NCBI GenBank assembly: GCA_050949175.1
Contig: JBMNFG010000010.1
Coordinates: 1-64,000, forward strand
Origin: UBA4971 sp900019985
GTDB taxonomy: Bacteria > Bacillota > SHA-98 > UBA4971
Length of the DNA stretch: 64,000 bases
Reading direction: 5' to 3'
The position numbers were made by a program, and so were the translations under genes. This document shows, one piece after another, positions 1 to 8,195 of this stretch. Position 1 is the first letter of the stretch; the number at the start of each line of letters is the position of its first letter. Below the pieces are notes generated by a model. That model did no database searches. It had not been told where the DNA came from and saw nothing but the letters and a program-made list of their open reading frames with translations.

Positions 1-607
1 ATCCAGGAACCCCTGGGGCAATGCCACTCATACAGTGTTGTCAGGTGAGACCAGGGGTAGGACCATGGCTGTGTTCGGCTGCGGCCCTATAGGACTTATG
101 GCCATAGGCGTCGCCAAAGCTTGCGGAGTATCTAAAATTGCAGCTGTGGATATCAACGACTACAAGCTGGGTATTGCTAAGAAGATGAAAGCGGATCTTA
201 CTATCAACAGCAGCAATCTGTCACCGGTGGACGCAATTATGGACTATACGCACGGAAAAGGCGTGGATATAGTCCTGGAAATGTCAGGTGCATCCGTTGT
301 CTTTGACCAGATATTCAAGGTTGTAAGGCCCGGAGGCAGGGTTTCATTACTGGGTTTGCCTGCCAAGGCATTGCCGGTGGATTTCTCCAATGACATAGTT
401 ATGAGGGGCATAACCATACACGGAATAGCAGGTCGAAGGCTGTGGCAGGACTGGATTGTCGGGCGAGAACTCCTGGTTTCAGGGTTGCTTGACTTGGCTC
501 CCATTGTTACACATCGTTTTGACCTGGAGGATTATGATAAGGCTATGGATCTTATGACACAAGGCGATTGCGGTAAGATCGTCCTTTATCCTGGAGGGGT
601 TGAATAA
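1..607 (+). CDS. tdh: L-threonine 3-dehydrogenase, C-terminal part (cut by window start)
   Basis: Zinc-dependent medium-chain dehydrogenase that oxidises L-threonine to 2-amino-3-ketobutyrate with NAD. The reading frame is open to the left edge (frame starting at base 2, reading NPWGNATHTVLSG), so only about the last 200 of roughly 340 residues are present and the GTG at 35 is internal. Visible are the Rossmann motif GCGPIG, the acidic loop AVDIN, the family string LEMSGA and a C-terminal THRF segment, all as in Tdh. The stop codon overlaps the kbl start (TAATG), so the two genes are translationally coupled and form the two-step threonine-to-glycine pathway. The catalytic zinc residues lie outside the window. 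Confidence 0.9.
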   Translation, partial: SRNPWGNATHTVLSGETRGRTMAVFGCGPIGLMAIGVAKACGVSKIAAVDINDYKLGIAKKMKADLTINSSNLSPVDAIMDYTHGKGVDIVLEMSGASVVFDQIFKVVRPGGRVSLLGLPAKALPVDFSNDIVMRGITIHGIAGRRLWQDWIVGRELLVSGLLDLAPIVTHRFDLEDYDKAMDLMTQGDCGKIVLYPGGVE

Positions 608-1782
608 TGGATAAGTTGGAATTTCTGAAGCGCGAGTTAGAGTCGTTGCGGGAACAGAGCCTTTATAATGAAATCCGAACCATAGAAGGCCCTCAAGGCG
701 CTTGGATTGTTGTCAATGGCAAGCGAGTGCTTAACCTATGCTCCAATAATTACCTTGGTTTTGCTAACAATGCTGAACTCAGGGAAGCATCTAAGAAAGC
801 TGTAGACGAATACGGTGTGGGGCCTGGGGCTGTCCGGACAATAGCAGGCACTCAAGCGGTCCATCTGGAACTTGAACGAAAGCTGGCTTCATTCAAGCAT
901 GCTGAAGCGTGCATAGTGCTTCAGGGCGGATTTGTCGCGAATCTTGCAGTCATACCTACTATCACAGGAGACGGCGACATTATCTTTTCAGATGAGCTAA
1001 ACCACGCCAGTATAATTGATGGTTGCAGGCTTTCAAAAGCCAGGGTCGTGAGATACGCCCATAATGACGCGGCTGATCTCAGAAAGAAGATTGAGGAGAA
1101 CAAGGATTCCGCCAGACGAATGCTGGTAGTTACAGACGGTGTCTTCAGCATGGACGGAGACATTGCTCCTTTGCCTGATATTGTGGATGTGGCTGACGAA
1201 TACGGTGCTATCGTCATGGTAGATGACGCCCATGGTGAAGGTGTCTTAGGAGACAGCGGAAGAGGCATTGTCAACCACTTTAAGCTCGAGGGCAGGGTAG
1301 ATATTGAAGTAGGCACGCTGTCAAAGGCATTCGGAGTCATGGGTGGGTATGTAACAGGCTCTCAGACGTTAATCGATTATCTCAAGCAGAGAGGGCGTCC
1401 GTTCCTATTCGGGACAGGGATTACTGCTGCAGATACGGCAGCTGCGATTGCGGCAGTGGATGTCCTTACAAGAAGTGATGAGCTTGTAAGGAGACTATGG
1501 GATAACGCTAAATATTTCCAGAACAAGCTGAAGGATGCAGGATTCGATATCGGCGGCACAGAGACGCCGATAACCCCTGTCATGCTGGGGGAGGAGAAGA
1601 TAGCGTCTGCATTCTCAAGGAAGCTGTTTGATGAGAATATCTTTGCCCAGGCCATAAGCTATCCCACTGTGCCAAAGGGCAAGGCCAGGATAAGGTGTAT
1701 GTTATCTGCTGCGCACGAGAAGGAGGACCTGGATTTTGCGCAGGACGCGTTTGTGCGAGTCGCACGCGAACTGGGCGTTTAA
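607..1782 (+). CDS. kbl: 2-amino-3-ketobutyrate CoA ligase (glycine C-acetyltransferase)
   Basis: PLP enzyme of the alpha-oxoamine synthase family, 391 residues, full length. It splits 2-amino-3-ketobutyrate with CoA into glycine and acetyl-CoA, completing threonine breakdown begun by the upstream dehydrogenase. Visible landmarks: CSNNYLGFA near residue 45, the PLP-phosphate region VDDAHGEGVLG, and TLSKAFG containing the Schiff-base lysine. The ATG overlaps the tdh stop by one base. The related enzymes AKB ligase, serine palmitoyltransferase and 8-amino-7-oxononanoate synthase share the fold; the tdh neighbour makes Kbl by far the most likely. Confidence 0.96.
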   Translation: MDKLEFLKRELESLREQSLYNEIRTIEGPQGAWIVVNGKRVLNLCSNNYLGFANNAELREASKKAVDEYGVGPGAVRTIAGTQAVHLELERKLASFKHAEACIVLQGGFVANLAVIPTITGDGDIIFSDELNHASIIDGCRLSKARVVRYAHNDAADLRKKIEENKDSARRMLVVTDGVFSMDGDIAPLPDIVDVADEYGAIVMVDDAHGEGVLGDSGRGIVNHFKLEGRVDIEVGTLSKAFGVMGGYVTGSQTLIDYLKQRGRPFLFGTGITAADTAAAIAAVDVLTRSDELVRRLWDNAKYFQNKLKDAGFDIGGTETPITPVMLGEEKIASAFSRKLFDENIFAQAISYPTVPKGKARIRCMLSAAHEKEDLDFAQDAFVRVARELGV

Positions 1783-1920
1783 CATGTGGAAAAGGCCTTT
1801 GATTTGCGAATCCCATATCTGAAACCAGACTGGGTTTTGAGAACACGCAGGGTTTCGCAAACGGGCTCGAAAACACACAAGGTTGAGCAGACGCGGGTTT
1901 GAAAACACACAGGGTTTAGG

Positions 1921-1962
1921 GGAAGGCAGGGTTCTCCACGCACGGGAGAGTCCTGCCTTTCC
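1921..1962 (+). terminator. Candidate terminator hairpin after kbl
   Basis: Imperfect inverted repeat: GGAAGGCAGG pairs with CCTGCCTTTCC, with a nested CTCC/GGAG stem. The following sequence has only a short T-rich tail, so termination may be weak. It sits about 140 bp after kbl and directly before array 1. Just upstream (1839-1917) are three diverged copies of a roughly 30-bp element containing GAAAACACACAGGG. Confidence 0.4.
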
Positions 1963-1966
1963 GAAT

Positions 1967-3009
1967 GGCTTACCACGTGAGCCTCCTCCTTGCTGAAAAG
2001 CCTTCGGATCGCCCTGAACGGCTCACATCATGAGCCATTCTTCAGAGGATTCATCCACAAATCAACATGAATGACTCACGTCATGAGCCATCTTTCAGCA
2101 GGAAGAGCATGACGCTAGCACGGTTGGTTCACCCGGTAGGCCATCTGGCGGTCAAACAACGCTCAAATCGGTGCGGATGGCTCACGTTAGGAGCCATTAA
2201 GCCTTTTACGAGTGCTTAAATCAAGATGAATGGCTCACCATATAAGCCGTCCTCTCGCTGAAAGGCCTTTGGTTTCCACTGAACGGCTCACATCATGAGC
2301 CATCTTTCAGCAGGAAGAGCATGACGCTAGCACGGTTGGTTCACCCGGTAGGCCATCTGGCGGTCAAACAACGCTCAAATCGGTGCGGATGGCTCACGTT
2401 AGGAGCCATTAAGCCTTTTACGAGTGCTTAAACCAAGATGAATGGCTCTTGGCATAAGCCAATTATACATAGAAAAGTGATCAGTTCGCCTTTAGTGGCT
2501 CAAGCGAAGAGCCGATCTGAACCGAAAAAAGCCTAAAAAGCGGCTGATTGGCTCTTAGCGTGAGCCGATCAACTAGGGGAAAGTCTTCAGATCCGTGAAC
2601 ATGGCTCACGGGATAGACCGTTCGTGACCCTTTTCGCGGTCAAATCAGCACATGTGGCCCATCACATAAGCCATTCGACGATAAAAAGCCTTCGGATTGC
2701 CTTCAGATCGCTATGATTGGCTCTTCACGAGAGCAGATCGCGCCTTGAAAGGCCTTCCGCTCATTGTGAATGGCTCTCCAGATGAACCATTCTGAAGTTA
2801 AATGGCTATCAAAGCAACACGAATGGCTTGCCGCGTGAGCCACCTCTCACTGAGAAGCCTTTCAGACCACTCGCAATGGTTCTCGCCATGAACCGATCCG
2901 CGGCGTAAGGTGCCGAAACACCACTCAGCGGGGTCCTATTGGCTCCTAGGATGAACCATGCAGCAACCAAAGCGTGCTCAGATGAGTCAAACTGGCTGCG
3001 GTTTGAGCC
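1967..3009. repeat. Array 1: 20 phased 17-bp dyads at 53-bp period
   Basis: Twenty copies of an imperfect palindrome, consensus GGCTCAC-NNN-GTGAGCC. I located the A of the right-arm AGCC at 1980, 2033, 2086, 2139, 2192, 2245, 2298, 2351, 2404, 2457, 2510, 2563, 2616, 2669, 2732, 2785, 2838, 2891, 2954 and 3006 (or the equivalent base in diverged copies). Steps are exactly 53 bp except 63 bp twice and 52 bp at the last copy. Linkers of 36 bp are diverged but keep a central GAAA-GCCTTCGG-like patch, so the ancestral unit was 53 bp. No gene lies in the interval. Arms 10 bp apart resemble sites for a dimeric DNA-binding protein; function unknown. Confidence 0.93.
2081..2448. repeat. Recent four-unit block duplication inside array 1
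   Basis: Bases 2081-2236 recur at 2293-2448 with a single substitution seen (T at 2221, C at 2433). The offset is 212 bp, exactly four 53-bp units, so the array has grown by whole-unit duplication. Confidence 0.92.
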
Positions 3010-3663
3010 GTTCATCCTATTGACACCCATTGACACCCATGATTTGGGCTATTTACCCTAGTGACACTGACGATTGGAGCTCTTCAACCCATTGACACCC
3101 TTGAGATCAGTCCGACAATAGCGTCGGGGCGGGGGAAAGGCCGCTCTATGAATATGGGAATTCTTTTTTTGGCAAAGAGAGAATTTTTGGATTTGGATTT
3201 AAACCGAAAAAGAGGAATATTTGATTCTACACAGAATTATTCAGATAAAAATCAGAAGACCTACGAGAGACGTACGATCTTTGAAAACCAGAACACCGGT
3301 GAAAGGCTTCAGCCATATTTTTTTGAGAGATGTTGTCGGACATCAGAATGACCAGCATTTTCCACTGAATACACTCCAAACTGCAGAAGAAGTCCTTTCA
3401 GAGGTTTTCATGACTGGATCTAGAGTACTGTCTAAGGTGCCTGTCAGGTGAATACTAAACATTCTCATTCAGACAAAGCGGAGCTGTAGTAGTATTAATC
3501 CTCCTATCAGAAAAAAAGATCAAAGCAAGAATAGATTCCATAACAGGGGAGGTGAACGGGGAAAGCGTTACGAAGGTCCCTGGGTAAGGTGTAAGAAGCG
3601 CGGATAGACGTGTTGTGCCGTACCGAAATCTGCTGGATCCCAATTACAAAAGGAGGATACTAA
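3010..3663. other. Gene-free stretch between array 1 and the ABC operon
   Basis: I see no convincing gene. The left end holds several copies of ATTGACACCC (around 3018, 3028 and 3091). The middle is AT-rich around 3160-3250. The right end carries the ribosome binding site AAAAGGAGG for the binding-protein gene. A promoter for that gene is expected here but none matches well enough to call. Confidence 0.6.
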
Positions 3664-4821
3664 ATGCGAAAGCTATTCTTGATGACGGTGGCCTCTTTGT
3701 TGGTGGGGATTATGGCATTAGGATGTTTTGCGAGCGCTGCTGAAAAGGTTACCATTAACCTGGTGACTGCAGGCGACCAAAACATGGTAGACACATTTCA
3801 GTTTGACCTTGGACCGCTGTTTACAGAACGAAATCCGTGGATAGATGTAAGGGTGGTAGGTACCGGCCCCGGCGATGCGGGCTCACAGAAGATAATCGAT
3901 AAGCTGGTTGCCCAGAAGAATGCCGGCAGGGACAAGTGGGATATTGACGTTGCGGTTATCCATGAGATTGGGGCAGCTTTCTGTGTTCGGGAAGGGCTTC
4001 TCAGCCAGTATGCCCCCACTGCCATAACATATCAATACGTAACCAGTGACACAGCAAAGAGCGCACTGGGCGTAGATGTTGAAGGATATGTAATCCCAAT
4101 GTTCCATTCGCAGGTGGTCCTTGCTTACAATCCGAAGTACATACCGGAGCCGCCCAGGTCATTCGAAGAGTTGGTTGAGTGGGTGAAGGAGAACCCGGGC
4201 AAATTCGGTTATAACGGTATTAAGCAAGGTGCGTCAGGCGTCTCGTTTGTTGCCAGCTGGCTGTATTGGAAAACCGGCAAGTATGATATCTACGCAGTTA
4301 CGGGACCGTTTGATGAGAAGTACATGGAAGAGTGGGACCAGGCATTTGCTGAACTCAGAGAGTTCGACAAGTATGTAACAATGACCGCAGGCAATGCAGG
4401 AACACTCGATATGCTGAGCAGGGGAGAGATCTGGATTGGGCCTGTCTGGGTGGATATGTTCTACTCCTGGATGGCAGACGGCAGAATGGATCCCAACCTG
4501 AGGTTGGTCCTCCCTGCTCCCGGAATGTGCGGTCAGCCTATGTACTATGTGATTCCTGCAAAAGCTGCAAATCCTGAGGCAGCTCTGAAATTCATAGAGT
4601 TTGCTACCTCACCTGAGATTCAGGCCAAGTATATCGTGGAGAAGTTTAGCTGGTATCCTGGCATCGACGGTTCCTACATTCAGGATTACTTGCCTGAGGA
4701 AGTATGGAACAAGGTCTTCCGCGATGTAACTCCTGAAGACTTAGTGAAATACGGTCGGGTGTTCCCGATCAGCGACTACTACAATGCCATGATGGAAGCA
4801 TACGAACGGGCGATGAAGTAA
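3664..4821 (+). CDS. ABC transporter extracellular substrate-binding protein
   Basis: 385-residue family 1 solute-binding protein. Residues 1-26 form a signal peptide, with a possible non-canonical lipobox ALGC or a signal peptidase I site after ASA. The mature part has the bilobal pattern of iron/polyamine/thiamine-type binding proteins, including YNPKYIPEPPRSFEEL in the first hinge and a C-terminal region typical of the family (AANPEAALKFIEF). It should deliver a substrate to the two permeases and ATPase downstream. The substrate cannot be read from sequence; the linked sugar-phosphate kinase and HAD phosphatase hint at a carbohydrate or phosphorylated compound, but this is inference. The start has a strong AAAAGGAGG at proper distance. 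Confidence 0.88.
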   Translation: MRKLFLMTVASLLVGIMALGCFASAAEKVTINLVTAGDQNMVDTFQFDLGPLFTERNPWIDVRVVGTGPGDAGSQKIIDKLVAQKNAGRDKWDIDVAVIHEIGAAFCVREGLLSQYAPTAITYQYVTSDTAKSALGVDVEGYVIPMFHSQVVLAYNPKYIPEPPRSFEELVEWVKENPGKFGYNGIKQGASGVSFVASWLYWKTGKYDIYAVTGPFDEKYMEEWDQAFAELREFDKYVTMTAGNAGTLDMLSRGEIWIGPVWVDMFYSWMADGRMDPNLRLVLPAPGMCGQPMYYVIPAKAANPEAALKFIEFATSPEIQAKYIVEKFSWYPGIDGSYIQDYLPEEVWNKVFRDVTPEDLVKYGRVFPISDYYNAMMEAYERAMK

Positions 4822-4830
4822 ACCTGTTGT

Positions 4831-4859
4831 GCTGCCGTGCCCTCGCAGGGCACGGCAGC
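4831..4859 (+). terminator. Strong hairpin after the binding-protein gene
   Basis: Perfect 13-bp stem GCTGCCGTGCCCT / AGGGCACGGCAGC with a CGC loop, not followed by a T-run. Such hairpins between a binding-protein gene and its permease genes usually stabilise the upstream message or partly terminate, giving more binding protein than permease. A full terminator role is uncertain. Confidence 0.7.
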
Positions 4860-4888
4860 GATCATTGTGTATTTTCAGCACAATTCAA

Positions 4889-5400
4889 GTTAGGTAGTTA
4901 CACGTCAAGGTAGGTAGTTACACGTCAGGGTAGGTAGTTACACGTTAGGGTTAGGTAGTTACACGTCAGGGTTAAGTAGTTACACATCAGGGTTAAGTAG
5001 TCATACGTCACGCTAAGGCAGTTATACGTCAGGGAAGATAGTCATATAACGGTGTAAGGCACTTATATGTCGGGATAAGCCGGTTATGTACAGGGATAAG
5101 GCAGTCATATTCCAGCGTAAGGCAGTTATAAGCTAGTGTAAGGCAGTCATATGTCAAGTCATGTGTCAGGATAAACCAGTTATGCACCAGGGTAAGGCAG
5201 TTGTACTTCAGAGCAAGGTAGTTACACGTCAGGGTAACGTAGTTATATGACAGTATAACGTAGTTGAGCATCAGGGTAAGGCAGTTAGATGTCAGTGTGA
5301 GGCAGTCATATGCCAAGGTAAGGCAGCTATATGCCGGGGCAAGACTGCTAAATCGCAGAGTAAGACGGCAAAACTGTAAGTCTAAGACAGCTAAACCGAA
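4889..5400. repeat. Tandem 21-bp minisatellite in the ABC operon
   Basis: About 24 head-to-tail units of mostly 21 bp, consensus roughly AAGGCAGTTATACGTCAGGGT, more uniform at the left end (GGTAGTTACACGTCA) and increasingly diverged to the right, ending just before the first permease start. A few units are 19-22 bp, and one junction near 5155-5165 is rearranged. The minus strand is open for part of it and would encode a CLTLAYN-like heptad repeat, which I take as a by-product of the 21-bp period. Confidence 0.92.
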
Positions 5401-5417
5401 AGAAGGGAAAGATTGCA

Positions 5418-6302
5418 ATGCGTCCTGCCTCATCTGAGCAGACTCCGTCTGTTTTGAGATCCCTAGAGACACAGCATTCCCGCGGTAGAGCTAGTCAATC
5501 TTATCTAAATGGGATACTCCTGGTCTTGCCGGCGCTCATCGTCTTGTGCGTATTGTATATTTATCCTCTTGTCTCTTCCATTATCATGAGTTTTGTGTCA
5601 GACCAAGGCGTCGGCTTACATAATTACAGGAAAGCCATAGACCTCTATTGGGTTGACATATTATACACTGTGGGAATCACCCTTATTTCATTGGCGATTG
5701 TGTTCGTAATCTCAGTTGCCATCGCCGGCTACCTCAGGTTCAATCGTTGGCCGCTCCTTAATTTTCTCTACAGGTTACCGCTGTTTATTCCGTTTTTGAT
5801 AGCAGGTCATTCAATGCGGGTTTTCCTAGCTCCCCATGGAATCCTTAATATCCTCCTTACGAGGATCACCGGCATTCCGGAACTTCCGGGATTAGCCTTC
5901 AACTGGGTGGGCCTTGTCGTCTCGTTTGTCTGGAAGCAGTTCCCCCTGGCCACTCTGTTAATTCTGGGAGCGTTCCAGTCGGTGCATGACTCATACATTG
6001 AGGCTGCCTTGAACCTCGGATGCAGCAAGTTCAGGGCCATATGGCAGATCGTGCTCCCGATCGCCCGCCCGACTGTGCTTGTGGCGATGGTCTTGACATT
6101 CGTGTCGACTATCGGGTGTTTGACGATACCGCTTCTGATCGGTCCTTCGAAGCCTGTTATGCTACCTGTAGATATGTCTTTTCGAGTCACCTACTTTGGC
6201 GACTGGGGTGTAGCTAATGCACTGGGTGTAATCTCTTACTTGCTGGTGATCGTGCTTTCGTTCTACTACCTCAGATATATGGTGAAGAAGGAGGAGACAT
6301 AA
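5418..6302 (+). CDS. ABC transporter permease, first subunit
   Basis: 294-residue inner-membrane permease with about six hydrophobic segments, the first near residues 30-55. The cytoplasmic EAA loop that docks the ATPase is clear: EAALNLGCSKFRAIWQIVLP. It resembles the PotB/ThiP-like permeases of polyamine, iron and phosphonate importers. Its start follows the 21-bp repeat and has only a weak AGAAGGG ribosome binding site. The second permease begins one base after its stop. Confidence 0.88.
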   Translation: MRPASSEQTPSVLRSLETQHSRGRASQSYLNGILLVLPALIVLCVLYIYPLVSSIIMSFVSDQGVGLHNYRKAIDLYWVDILYTVGITLISLAIVFVISVAIAGYLRFNRWPLLNFLYRLPLFIPFLIAGHSMRVFLAPHGILNILLTRITGIPELPGLAFNWVGLVVSFVWKQFPLATLLILGAFQSVHDSYIEAALNLGCSKFRAIWQIVLPIARPTVLVAMVLTFVSTIGCLTIPLLIGPSKPVMLPVDMSFRVTYFGDWGVANALGVISYLLVIVLSFYYLRYMVKKEET

Positions 6303-6303
6303 G

Positions 6304-7128
6304 ATGCAGGACGTAACACAATCTAATTGGCTGAAAAGGACGATCCTAAGGACAATTGCCATCACCTTAATCGGCCTGGCAATTGTCGGACCGTTGGCAG
6401 GGACATTGCTGTGGAGTTTCGCTGAGAAATGGTACTGGCCTAGTGTCTTGCCGCAGGAGATAGGACTCAAGTATTGGAGGACCTCCTTGTCCGGGAGGTC
6501 GCAGGTTATGGACTCCCTGTGGATCAGCCTCGTTATCGCTGTAATCGTGGTAGTCATCGTAACACTTGTTTCAGTTCCTGCAGGTTATGCGCTGGCCAGA
6601 TACAATATACCGTGGAAGAGGATTCTCTTGGTGATCTTCCTTATGCCCCAGGCGTTTCCCCAGTTACCGGTCTTCATCAATATGGCGTCTATCTTTTACC
6701 GGTATAATCTTGTCGGGACAATACCAGGCGTGGTTGCAGTCCATGTTGTAATTTCGCTGGTTTACTCAATCTGGATTACAACAGCAGCTTTTAAGTCTAT
6801 TCCCGCTGTATTGGAAGAGGCAGCGATTAACCTGGGCGCCAGCCGTCTGAGGGTTTTCTTCAGGATTACGCTTCCCCTTGCAATGCCAGGTTTGATAGCA
6901 AGTTCCATATTCGTCTTCATTACCTCTCTTGATGAGTTCACCGGAACCTTTTTTGTGGGAGCGCCTTTTATTCAGACCCTTCCGATCTTAATGTACACAG
7001 CGAGCATGGGATACAACATGCAGTATGCTTCCGTTATCGCCATTCTCTTAACCATCCCGGCGCTACTCTTTATGGTTCTGCTGGAGAGGTTCTTAAAAGC
7101 AGAGTATATCAGTGGGTTGGGGGTATAG
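6304..7128 (+). CDS. ABC transporter permease, second subunit
   Basis: 274-residue membrane protein with six predicted spans and the EAA loop motif EEAAINLGASRLRVFFRITL, pairing with the previous permease as the heterodimeric channel. It is of the PotC-like type. The start is preceded by GGAGGAGA within the end of the previous gene, so the two are tightly coupled; the ATPase gene follows after three bases. Confidence 0.88.
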   Translation: MQDVTQSNWLKRTILRTIAITLIGLAIVGPLAGTLLWSFAEKWYWPSVLPQEIGLKYWRTSLSGRSQVMDSLWISLVIAVIVVVIVTLVSVPAGYALARYNIPWKRILLVIFLMPQAFPQLPVFINMASIFYRYNLVGTIPGVVAVHVVISLVYSIWITTAAFKSIPAVLEEAAINLGASRLRVFFRITLPLAMPGLIASSIFVFITSLDEFTGTFFVGAPFIQTLPILMYTASMGYNMQYASVIAILLTIPALLFMVLLERFLKAEYISGLGV

Positions 7129-7131
7129 AAC

Positions 7132-8181
7132 ATGGCTACATTGAAGATTAAAGGCCTGACTAAGACCTACGGGCAATTGAAGGCTTTGGATGACGTGGAT
7201 CTTACTATTGAAGAAGGATCACTTGCTGCTGTTCTCGGGCCCAGCGGTTCAGGCAAGTCTACGCTCGTTCGGGCGATAGCAGGTTTTGTCGTGCCTGACT
7301 GCGGCGAGATTTATCTCGGAGATCGCAACATTACCCACGAAAGGCCTGAACGCAGGAATACAGCTATGGTATTTCAAAGCTACGCATTGTGGCCTCACAT
7401 GACTGTCGAGCAAAACATAGCTTTTGGTCTCAGGCTCAAGAAGAAATCTCCTGAGGAGATTGAAGAAAAGATAAAGTGGGCTCTTGAGCTTGTAGATCTT
7501 CCGGGGCTCGAAAAGAGGCTCCCAACGCAGCTCTCCGGCGGACAACAGCAAAGAGTGGCTTTGGCTCGTGCGCTGGTGGTGGACCCTGAGATACTCCTTC
7601 TTGATGAACCTCTCTCCAATCTTGACGCTAAGATTAGGTACAGACTGCGTTTTGAGATTAAGAAGCTGCAAAAGCTGTTGAATATTACTACGATCTATAT
7701 CACCCATGACCAGGAAGAAGCGTTAAGTATTGCAGACTCTGTGGTTCTCCTCAAAGACGGTAGGGTTATGCAGGCAGGCTCCCCTCAGGATATTTATTCG
7801 CGGCCAAGGAATAGCTTTGTCGCCGAATTCCTCGGTGCAAGCAATGTCATAACCGCAAAGACCTTGGAGGACGAAAGCGGGCTCTATACTCTGCTCGGCG
7901 GAACCAGATTGCCTGTTCCTGACGATAAGAAGGAAGGCGACGCGGTTTCAGTGATTTTCAGGGCAGACGAGGTTGAACTCTCTACTGAAATACCTGCAGG
8001 AACTGAAGATCGTTATGTGTTGCGAGGAACACTTCATGACCAGATGTATCTGGGATCACGGTGGCGATATGAGGTTTTGACACCGGAAGGCTATTCTTTG
8101 CTTGTAGATTATGATAAAAGCATTCCTACGCATTCAGAGATTTGTCTTTGCATTAGCCGGGAACGGCTCTATATCTACTAA
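7132..8181 (+). CDS. ABC transporter ATP-binding protein
   Basis: 349-residue import ATPase. Walker A GPSGSGKS near residue 37, signature LSGGQQQR, Walker B LLLDEPLSNLD and the switch histidine in ITHD are all present. The C-terminal part after about residue 235 (FLGASNVITAK onward) is the regulatory TOBE region found in polyamine, iron and maltose-type ATPases, so it belongs with the two permeases. The domain order and the PotA-like sequence do not reveal the substrate. Confidence 0.92.
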   Translation: MATLKIKGLTKTYGQLKALDDVDLTIEEGSLAAVLGPSGSGKSTLVRAIAGFVVPDCGEIYLGDRNITHERPERRNTAMVFQSYALWPHMTVEQNIAFGLRLKKKSPEEIEEKIKWALELVDLPGLEKRLPTQLSGGQQQRVALARALVVDPEILLLDEPLSNLDAKIRYRLRFEIKKLQKLLNITTIYITHDQEEALSIADSVVLLKDGRVMQAGSPQDIYSRPRNSFVAEFLGASNVITAKTLEDESGLYTLLGGTRLPVPDDKKEGDAVSVIFRADEVELSTEIPAGTEDRYVLRGTLHDQMYLGSRWRYEVLTPEGYSLLVDYDKSIPTHSEICLCISRERLYIY

Positions 8182-8195
8182 GGAGTGTATTTGAC

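Noticed and set aside
1580..1976. Minus-strand frames at the end of kbl
   Set aside because: Antisense to the well-supported kbl gene and the ACACAC-rich spacer; no start signal and no recognisable protein pattern.
1967..3009. parS-like or Noc-type nucleoid sites
   Set aside because: The dyad does not resemble TGTTTCACGTGAAACA or the Noc site, and those occur as scattered single sites, not dense phased arrays.
1967..3009. Transposon or MITE
   Set aside because: No transposase, no terminal inverted repeats bounding a unit and no target duplications; growth is by tandem duplication in multiples of 53 bp.
5029..5472. Minus-strand gene encoding a CLTLAYN-type heptad repeat protein
   Set aside because: It is the translation of the 21-bp tandem repeat, has no ribosome binding site, covers only part of the array and overlaps the real permease start.
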